Source: HGM04593 sp964512955
GTDB lineage: Bacteria; Bacteroidota; Bacteroidia; Bacteroidales; Bacteroidaceae
Length of the DNA: 28,635 nt
Direction of reading: 5' to 3'
Assembly: GCA_964512955.1 (NCBI GenBank)
Contig: CAZEKX010000023.1
Location: 1 to 28,635 of the forward strand
This document shows, piece by piece, positions 23,213 to 28,635 of this stretch (the first letter of the stretch is position 1; each line of letters opens with the position of its first letter). Made by a program: the position numbers and the translations under genes. The notes under the pieces were generated by a model that was given only the letters and a program-made list of their open reading frames with translations, did no database searches and was not told where the DNA came from.

Positions 23213-24226
23213 TTACATCTCTTTCTCTATTTTTACCAATTTACGGTCTAATGGAATTGTTTTCGGGTTATAGTGTCCTGTATTGGGTATGTAGTATTTA
23301 GCAATATCCATTCGCAAATTGCTTGTAAATGTCTTTCTTATGACGGAGAGGCTCTTGTGTATAAGGTTGTCGGTTGGTGTATTGGCTCTTTGCAGAAGTT
23401 TGTTTACAACCGATGTGTTCTGACGTCCCGATATGGCAAGGTATATCTGTTTCAACTCATCGCTGTATGCCGAAATGTGCTTTAGTACAATCCCTTCGGG
23501 ATGGCGCAGCAACAGAATGTATACTGCTTTGTGGAACGGTTCCAATTTTATGTTTATTTGTGGGTACGATACCAAATGAATATTGAACCGGGAGTCTATA
23601 ACAAGTGGGCTTAACTCAATATCCTCGCGTGGAATTATACTGTCGGCAAGCAACTCTGTTGCCAATATATCGCGGTTCTCTTGCTCTTCCTCTTCACCGG
23701 TAAAGTAATACTTTCTCCTGTCGTCGGGTATACTGTATCGTATAAATGTGTCGGAGTGTGTACCTCTGTTTATATCTGTATAACTTATACCTGCTATGGA
23801 TATAATCTCTTCCAAGAAACGAGTAATCTCGCTCTCGGGTTTGTTGTCGTCAATATCCCTGCATACAACCATTTGGGCTGTGGCGTCTTCGCGGTTCTGT
23901 TTGATGTCGGTGATGCACAGCATATTCCAGGAACTTTTTTCACATCCCATGTCGCGGTACTCTTTTACCTTCTCTTTCAATTGTTCTGCAGTAAAAGAGG
24001 GGTTGTTACGCAATATGAGTCTGCGAATAGAACGCTTACCAAAAATGTTATGCTTAAGAATCTCTATTTTGTAATTGTACAATCCTCTCTCTTGCAGGTA
24101 ACGTTCGATATCTTTTCTGTTGTTGCGTATATATTTGCCGGTACGTTTGTTATTCTTGCTATCGGCATAATATATGATGTGTCTGCATCCGTCGAATATA
24201 GTCGATGTCCGGTAAATGTATTCCAT
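23213..24226 (-). CDS. Protein of unknown function, Bacteroidales type
   Basis: The protein has 337 residues and I cannot assign a function. There is no signal peptide or membrane helix. The N-terminal 70 residues are basic and Tyr/Arg-rich (YYADSKNNKRTGKYIRNNRK). Residues 70-200 look alpha/beta with charged loops, including an acidic GEEEEQENRD. The C-terminal part, from about 225 (PFHKAVYILLLRHPEGIVLKH, then LKQIYLAISGR and SLSVIRKTFTSNLRMDIAKYYIPN, ending IPLDRKLVKIE), resembles a C-terminal module I recall from many uncharacterised Prevotella and Bacteroides proteins, possibly a winged-helix-like domain; this is from memory and unchecked. It is divergent from radA. A 13-base inverted repeat, AGAAAC-A-GTTTCT (24235-24247), lies just before its start and could be a binding site. 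Confidence 0.8.
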   Translation of the reverse strand: MEYIYRTSTIFDGCRHIIYYADSKNNKRTGKYIRNNRKDIERYLQERGLYNYKIEILKHNIFGKRSIRRLILRNNPSFTAEQLKEKVKEYRDMGCEKSSWNMLCITDIKQNREDATAQMVVCRDIDDNKPESEITRFLEEIISIAGISYTDINRGTHSDTFIRYSIPDDRRKYYFTGEEEEQENRDILATELLADSIIPREDIELSPLVIDSRFNIHLVSYPQINIKLEPFHKAVYILLLRHPEGIVLKHISAYSDELKQIYLAISGRQNTSVVNKLLQRANTPTDNLIHKSLSVIRKTFTSNLRMDIAKYYIPNTGHYNPKTIPLDRKLVKIEKEM

Positions 24227-24309
24227 AGTAATTCAGAAACAGTTTCTTGTGCTGAAATTATTATTGAGCGAAATTAGTTATAATTGTCGAAATAAAAAAA
24301 TGAAACAGA

Positions 24310-24341
24310 TTTGTTATGTAAACCTCTATTCATTATCTTAG
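24310..24341 (+). promoter_or_regulatory. Promoter of radA
   Basis: TTTG at 24310-24313, 20 bases, then TATCTTAG at 24334-24341 (7 of 8 to TAnnTTTG). It is 41 bases before the radA ATG and has the usual Bacteroides spacing. Confidence 0.65.
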
Positions 24342-24382
24342 CAGATTGAAAATTATTCCAATAAAATTCAAAATATTATATA

Positions 24383-25750
24383 ATGGCAAAGGACAAGACT
24401 GTATTTTTGTGTAACGATTGTGGCTATGAGTCTCCAAAATGGTCGGGAAAATGTCCGGTCTGCGGTGCATGGAACAGTTTCGTGGAGAAGGTGGTGCGCA
24501 ATACTCCGGCAAGCCGTATATCGGTTACAGGCGGTGATAGGGTGGTCTCACAACCAACACTCATCGACAGTATCTCCACCGATGAACTACCACGCATGAA
24601 TATGCAGGATGGCGAACTCAATCGTGTGCTTGGCGGTGGTCTTGTACCGGGTTCGTTGGTGTTGTTGGGTGGTGAACCGGGAATAGGAAAATCGACACTT
24701 GTACTGCAAACAGTGTTACGTCTTTCAAACAGGCGCGTACTGTATGTCTCGGGCGAGGAGAGTGCGCAACAAATTAAATTACGTGCCGACCGCATTGAAC
24801 ACGGAAAGTCAAACTGTATGATAGTTTGCGAAACCTCTCTGGAGACTATCTTTACACATATAAAAAATACAAATCCCGAACTGCTTGTAATAGATTCAAT
24901 ACAGACAATGTGTAGTGAATCGGTCGACTCCTCGCCGGGTAGCATGGCGCAGGTGCGTGAATGTACTGCCATGTTGCTGAAATTTGCCAAAGAGAACAAT
25001 GTTCCTGTAATACTCATTGGGCACATCACTAAAGACGGTACAATTGCCGGGCCTAAAATATTGGAACATATAGTAGATGTGGTTATACAGTTCGAGGGCG
25101 ACCAACATCACCTCTATCGTGTGTTACGTTCAATAAAGAACCGTTTTGGAAGTACTGCGGAACTCGGAATATACGAGATGCGTCGCGAGGGGTTGCGTCA
25201 GGTGGAGAATCCATCGGAACTCTTGCTTGGGGAACGACATAACGGAATGAGCGGTGTAGCCATTGCATCGGCAATAGAGGGCGTAAGTCCGTTCCTCATT
25301 GAAGCACAGGCGCTTGTTAGTACCGCTGCTTACGGCACTCCTCAACGCTCCGCAACCGGTTTCGACATACGTCGTATGAATATGTTGCTTGCGGTATTGG
25401 AAAAGCGTGTAGGTTTTAAATTGGCACAAAAAGATGTATATTTGAATATAGCCGGTGGGTTGCGTGTGAACGACCCTGCCATAGATCTCTCTGTAATAAG
25501 CGCTATTCTGTCGAGCAACATGGATGTAGAGATTGAACCTACACTGTGCATGGCAGGTGAGGTGGGTTTGTCGGGAGAAATACGCCCGGTTAATAGAATT
25601 GAACAGCGTATTGCCGAGGCTGAAAAATTGGGCTTTAAACAGATAGTTGTGCCAAAATCAAATACAAAACGCCTCGACGCATCGCGCTTTAAAATAGAGA
25701 TTAAACCGGTTGCAAAGGTTGAAGAGGCATTCAGACTAATTTTCGGGTAG
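24383..25750 (+). CDS. radA: DNA repair protein RadA
   Basis: The protein has 455 residues, standard length. The N-terminal four-cysteine zinc finger is C10, C13, C24, C27 (CNDCGYESPKWSGKCPVC). The RecA-like ATPase follows, with Walker A GGEPGIGKST at 96-105, LLVIDSIQT (Walker B) near 167-175 and the RadA-specific KNRFGS at 252-257. From about 275 there is a Lon-protease-like domain without the catalytic dyad (YLNIAGGLRVNDPAIDLSV, GEVGLSGEIRPV). It promotes branch migration of recombination intermediates in the cytosol. The following gene starts one base after its stop, so the two are co-transcribed. Confidence 0.96.
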   Translation: MAKDKTVFLCNDCGYESPKWSGKCPVCGAWNSFVEKVVRNTPASRISVTGGDRVVSQPTLIDSISTDELPRMNMQDGELNRVLGGGLVPGSLVLLGGEPGIGKSTLVLQTVLRLSNRRVLYVSGEESAQQIKLRADRIEHGKSNCMIVCETSLETIFTHIKNTNPELLVIDSIQTMCSESVDSSPGSMAQVRECTAMLLKFAKENNVPVILIGHITKDGTIAGPKILEHIVDVVIQFEGDQHHLYRVLRSIKNRFGSTAELGIYEMRREGLRQVENPSELLLGERHNGMSGVAIASAIEGVSPFLIEAQALVSTAAYGTPQRSATGFDIRRMNMLLAVLEKRVGFKLAQKDVYLNIAGGLRVNDPAIDLSVISAILSSNMDVEIEPTLCMAGEVGLSGEIRPVNRIEQRIAEAEKLGFKQIVVPKSNTKRLDASRFKIEIKPVAKVEEAFRLIFG

Positions 25751-25751
25751 A

Positions 25752-27347
25752 ATGGTTTACGAATATCAAATAAGAGTGCTGCCACAGGTGGCGGCAAACG
25801 AACAGTCAATAAAAGAGTATGTATCGCGAGAAAAAGGAATCGATTTTCGTTCCATAAATGCAGTGCGGGTGTTGCGCCGAAGTATAGACGCACGCCAAAG
25901 AACCATATATGTAAATTTATCGCTACGTGTGTTTGTAAATGAAATACCTGTAGCCGATGAGTATATCAGTCGTGAGTATCCCAATGTGCAAGGCGCAAAA
26001 CCTGTGTTGGTTGTCGGTGCGGGTCCGGCGGGTCTGTTTGCGGCACTCAAACTCATTGAGAACGGGTTGCGTCCCATCCTGTTGGAACGAGGCAAGGATG
26101 TGCGTAACCGTAAAGTAGATGTGGCAAATATCTCTCGTACACATACAGTAGACCCTAACTCAAACTACTGTTTTGGTGAGGGTGGTGCAGGTGCCTATTC
26201 CGACGGGAAACTCTATACACGAAGCAAGAAACGTGGCAGTATCGAAGGTATTCTTAATATCTTTTGTCAGCATGGGGCAAGTCCCACCATTCTTGCCGAT
26301 GCACATCCGCATTTGGGTACCGATAAACTTCCACGCATAATAGAGAATATGCGTAATACCATACTGAACAGTGGAGGTGAGGTCCATTTCGAGACATGCA
26401 TGACAGAACTGCTCATAAAAGATGCCAAGGTTTGTGGTGTAGTAACCGATAAGGGTGAGTTCCTTGCCGATGCAGTGATTTTGGCAACAGGACATTCGGC
26501 AAAGGATGTATATCGTAGGTTATATGCTTCGGGTGTGGCATTGGAACCTAAGGGCTTTGCTGTGGGTGTACGTCTGGAACACCCATCGGAACTAATCGAC
26601 CGTATACAATATCATAATCCCCAAGGACGCGGAAAATATCTTCCGGCGGCTGAATACAGTTTTACCACACAAGTCGACGGACGTGGTGTTTATAGTTTCT
26701 GTATGTGCCCCGGAGGAGTTGTCATTCCGTCGGCATCGGCAAAAGATGAACTGCTTGTCAATGGAATGTCTCCCTCGCATCGTGGTGGACGTTGGAGTAA
26801 TTCAGGAATGGTCGTTCAGGTCAATTGCGAGGATATAGAACATCCCGACATGCAAATGAACATAGAGGGATTCGACGAAATAGACCACTCATCTCCTTTA
26901 CGTGTCATGGCTTTTCAAGAGAGGCTGGAACGTCTTTGTTGGCTCATGGGTAATCGTACTCAAACTGCTCCGGCACAGAGAATGACCGATTTTGTACATA
27001 ACAGGCTCAGTTACGACCTTCCCGACAGTTCATACGCTCCCGGTTTGCTCTCTTCGCCAATGCACTTCTGGATGCCACGTTTCATCTCGTCGCGTCTGCA
27101 ACGCGGTTTTGAGAACTTTGGCCGTTCTTCGCATGGCTTCCTTACTCGCGAAGCCACCTTAATAGGTGTGGAAACACGTACATCGTCGCCTGTGCGCATT
27201 ATTCGCGATAATAATACTCTGCAACATGTTCAAATAAGAGGATTGTTCCCTTGTGGCGAGGGTGCCGGTTATGCCGGTGGAATAGTCTCGGCAGCGGTCG
27301 ATGGTGAGCGATGTGCTATTTCCGCTTTGGAATATATAAATAGATAA
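25752..27347 (+). CDS. FAD-dependent oxidoreductase (COG2509 type)
   Basis: The protein has 531 residues. An N-terminal alpha/beta domain (1-85) is followed by the FAD-binding Rossmann segment VLVVGAGPAGLFAALKL near 92-108 with LLERGKDV at the end of its second strand. NYCFGEGGAGAYSDGKLYTR near 137-156 and the C-terminal FPCGEGAGYAGGIVSAAVDGERC near 497-520 are typical of the COG2509 family of uncharacterised FAD dehydrogenases. Substrate and electron partner are unknown. There is no signal peptide. It starts one base after radA. Its stop codon borders a palindromic terminator shared with manA. Confidence 0.9.
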   Translation: MVYEYQIRVLPQVAANEQSIKEYVSREKGIDFRSINAVRVLRRSIDARQRTIYVNLSLRVFVNEIPVADEYISREYPNVQGAKPVLVVGAGPAGLFAALKLIENGLRPILLERGKDVRNRKVDVANISRTHTVDPNSNYCFGEGGAGAYSDGKLYTRSKKRGSIEGILNIFCQHGASPTILADAHPHLGTDKLPRIIENMRNTILNSGGEVHFETCMTELLIKDAKVCGVVTDKGEFLADAVILATGHSAKDVYRRLYASGVALEPKGFAVGVRLEHPSELIDRIQYHNPQGRGKYLPAAEYSFTTQVDGRGVYSFCMCPGGVVIPSASAKDELLVNGMSPSHRGGRWSNSGMVVQVNCEDIEHPDMQMNIEGFDEIDHSSPLRVMAFQERLERLCWLMGNRTQTAPAQRMTDFVHNRLSYDLPDSSYAPGLLSSPMHFWMPRFISSRLQRGFENFGRSSHGFLTREATLIGVETRTSSPVRIIRDNNTLQHVQIRGLFPCGEGAGYAGGIVSAAVDGERCAISALEYINR

Positions 27348-27380
27348 AACAAAAGAAGAGGCATGCCTCTTCTTTTGTTT
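27347..27380. terminator. 34-base perfect palindrome, bidirectional terminator
   Basis: Bases 27347-27363 and 27364-27380 are exact reverse complements around GCATGC (AAACAAAAGAAGAG and CTCTTCTTTTGTTT arms). The palindrome fills the whole 34-base gap between the convergent oxidoreductase and manA genes, so one element must serve both strands. Confidence 0.88.
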
Positions 27381-27381
27381 C

Positions 27382-28344
27382 TTATATCCAACTTGTAAGT
27401 AGTTTCATATCCTCTTTTGGTTGTATGTCCAAACATTTTGTTGTTGCAGGTATTAGTATTGTCTCTCCTTGTCCTACAGAAATACAGTTGCCGATGTCAT
27501 CGGTTATGGTACCGCTTCCCGACGTACATATTACAATAACAAACGAATCCAAATCGGCAATATCCATGTGGTGCTGCTTTGTGAGGTTGTATAACGATGT
27601 TGTGAAGTAGTTGCACGAAACAAGGTCTACACGTTTGTCGTTCGCATTTTCGTAATGGGTGCGGTAGTCGGGTAGAACATTGTAATCTATTACCGCCTTA
27701 CTCTGCTCGGTATGTAGTTCACGGGTATTACCGTTTGCGTCTACACGATTGAAGTCGTAGATGCGATAAGTTATATTCGAAGTCTGTTGTATCTCGGCAA
27801 TGAATGCTCCTGCTCCAATAGAGTGAATACGTCCAGCGGGTAAGAAGAAGAGGTCTCCTGCATGAATATCATATTCAGCCAAAAGGTCTGTTATGGTGTT
27901 GTCGGCAATGCTTGCTTCGTACTCCTCGGGTGTAACCTGTTTGGCAAATCCGGAACGAAGGCGTGAACCCGGTTCTGCATCCACAACATACCACATCTCG
28001 GTTTTACCTTTCGATTTATGACGTTCCCATGCCTGTTCGTCGTTGGGATGCACCTGTATCGACAAGTCTTGTCGTGCATCTATGAACTTAATAAGTAAAG
28101 GGAACTCATTGCCAAAACGCTTGTAGTTGTTTGCCCCAAGCAATTTTGCACCATCGCGCTCAAGGAGTTCCGGCAGAGTCATGCCGGCATCTGCTCCTTC
28201 GGCTATCACCGACTCATTATCTTTTACTCCCGAAATTTCCCAACTCTCTCCAATGTTCTTTTCGTTCGACTGAATACCTTTGTAGGGGATAATCTTATCA
28301 CCTCCCCATATCAATGATTTTAATATAGGTTTGAACTTGTACAT
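27382..28344 (-). CDS. manA: Mannose-6-phosphate isomerase, class I (short form)
   Basis: The protein has 320 residues from the ATG at 28344 (MYKFKPILKSLIWGGDKI). An upstream in-frame start at 28401 would add 19 residues of AT-rich leader and is not preferred. It interconverts mannose 6-phosphate and fructose 6-phosphate, feeding glycolysis or GDP-mannose synthesis. Zinc-site motifs are SIQVHPNDEQAW near 98-109 and the His/Glu pair in AGRIHSIGAGAFIAEIQQTS near 168-187, followed by the conserved YRIYDFNR. The length fits the roughly 320-residue form common in Bacteroidetes and Firmicutes rather than the roughly 390-residue enterobacterial form. A loose -7 candidate on the - strand (AATTTTTG at 28382-28375) lies upstream. 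Confidence 0.93.
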   Translation of the reverse strand: MYKFKPILKSLIWGGDKIIPYKGIQSNEKNIGESWEISGVKDNESVIAEGADAGMTLPELLERDGAKLLGANNYKRFGNEFPLLIKFIDARQDLSIQVHPNDEQAWERHKSKGKTEMWYVVDAEPGSRLRSGFAKQVTPEEYEASIADNTITDLLAEYDIHAGDLFFLPAGRIHSIGAGAFIAEIQQTSNITYRIYDFNRVDANGNTRELHTEQSKAVIDYNVLPDYRTHYENANDKRVDLVSCNYFTTSLYNLTKQHHMDIADLDSFVIVICTSGSGTITDDIGNCISVGQGETILIPATTKCLDIQPKEDMKLLTSWI

Positions 28345-28526
28345 ATTATTCTTGTTTAATATCTGCGAATGTAACAAAAATTTTATTAAGTGCAATAACA
28401 ATATGGTTGTATCTATATAATATTGTAAGAAATTGGCGAAAGTCGTGTAATTGATAAATTCTTATACTCTCCTTTGTTGGATAATTCTCTCTTTCTACTT
28501 CTCGGTGCCCCATGAACTTCTCTTTC

Positions 28527-28558
28527 TTTACGCTCATATCTCTTAGAAGTTACTTTTG
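28527..28558 (+). promoter_or_regulatory. Candidate promoter of a gene beyond the right edge
   Basis: TTTA at 28527-28530, 20 bases, then TACTTTTG at 28551-28558, an exact TAnnTTTG match with the right spacing. It points to the right edge. Downstream are a 12-codon ORF (28578-28616) and an overlapping ATG at 28613. Apart from this, 28345-28635 holds no gene I can support. Confidence 0.45.
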
Positions 28559-28635
28559 CTAAAAGGTAAAAACCATAATGTGGTTCGCGGTGCGCATTAA
28601 GTTTTTAGGAAAATGAAGTGTCTATTTTTTGGAGA

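Noticed and set aside
25342..25893. 183-codon leftward ORF across the radA/oxidoreductase junction
   Set aside because: It is antisense to two clear genes and has no recognisable domain.
28346..28537. 63-codon leftward ORF ending one base before manA
   Set aside because: It is AT-rich, with the composition of non-coding DNA, and spans the likely manA promoter region. I see no homology or translation signal.
28535..28545. Third copy of the TATCTCTTA dyad near the right edge
   Set aside because: Only the first 9 bases match and the second half-site is missing. This is expected by chance in AT-rich DNA.

Overview
The window looks like a chromosomal segment of a Bacteroidales bacterium, probably a host-associated Bacteroidaceae or Prevotellaceae relative. 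The evidence is a secreted protein with a type IX (Por) style C-terminal tail, a PorQ homologue, a BtuG-like surface B12 lipoprotein with an acidic export signal after its lipid cysteine, a DAHP synthase with a C-terminal chorismate mutase, a fused aspartokinase-homoserine dehydrogenase, and repeated Bacteroides-type promoters (TAnnTTTG about 7 bases before the transcript start). Most of the window is housekeeping core genome. The left 3.6 kb is AT-rich and looks more accessory.

Left part (1-3600): a leftward gene for a secreted modular surface protein (1-1871), complete except for the last base of its presumed stop codon. A 302-base intergenic region follows, with two 22-bp inverted repeats enclosing a promoter that points away from that gene. 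This looks like an invertible, phase-variable promoter caught in the OFF orientation, and it is the most interesting thing in the window. Next come a leftward DUF4143-type AAA ATPase (2174-3448) and, just upstream of it, three tandem 32-bp repeats.

Middle left (3600-10450, all leftward): a MalY/PatB-type C-S lyase or aminotransferase, a coiled-coil protein with five DUF349 repeats, and a tight operon porQ-cmk-ispH-pfkA (PorQ, CMP kinase, the last MEP-pathway enzyme, phosphofructokinase).

Middle (10680-15020, rightward): a TonB-type energy transducer with its own promoter and terminator. After it comes an overlapping four-gene group: polyprenyl diphosphate synthase, an unrecognised 237-residue protein, a TatD-type nuclease, and DAHP synthase/chorismate mutase, which ends in a 50-base perfect palindrome.

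Cobalamin locus (15079-20666, rightward): a promoter whose -33 box lies inside that palindrome, a cobalamin riboswitch, then btuB-, btuG-, btuF- and btuC-like genes. Together these would bind B12 at the cell surface, move it through a TonB-dependent outer-membrane channel, capture it in the periplasm and pass it through the inner membrane. The ATPase subunit (BtuD) is not in the window. The locus ends in a 25-bp-stem terminator shared with the convergent thrA.

Right part (20674-28635): leftward thrA and an unrecognised 337-residue protein, then divergent rightward radA and a COG2509-type FAD oxidoreductase one base apart. A perfect 34-base palindrome separates these from convergent manA. The last 90 bases carry a rightward promoter-like sequence and a very short ORF that may begin the next gene. 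I saw no rRNA, tRNA, IS element, prophage or CRISPR array.
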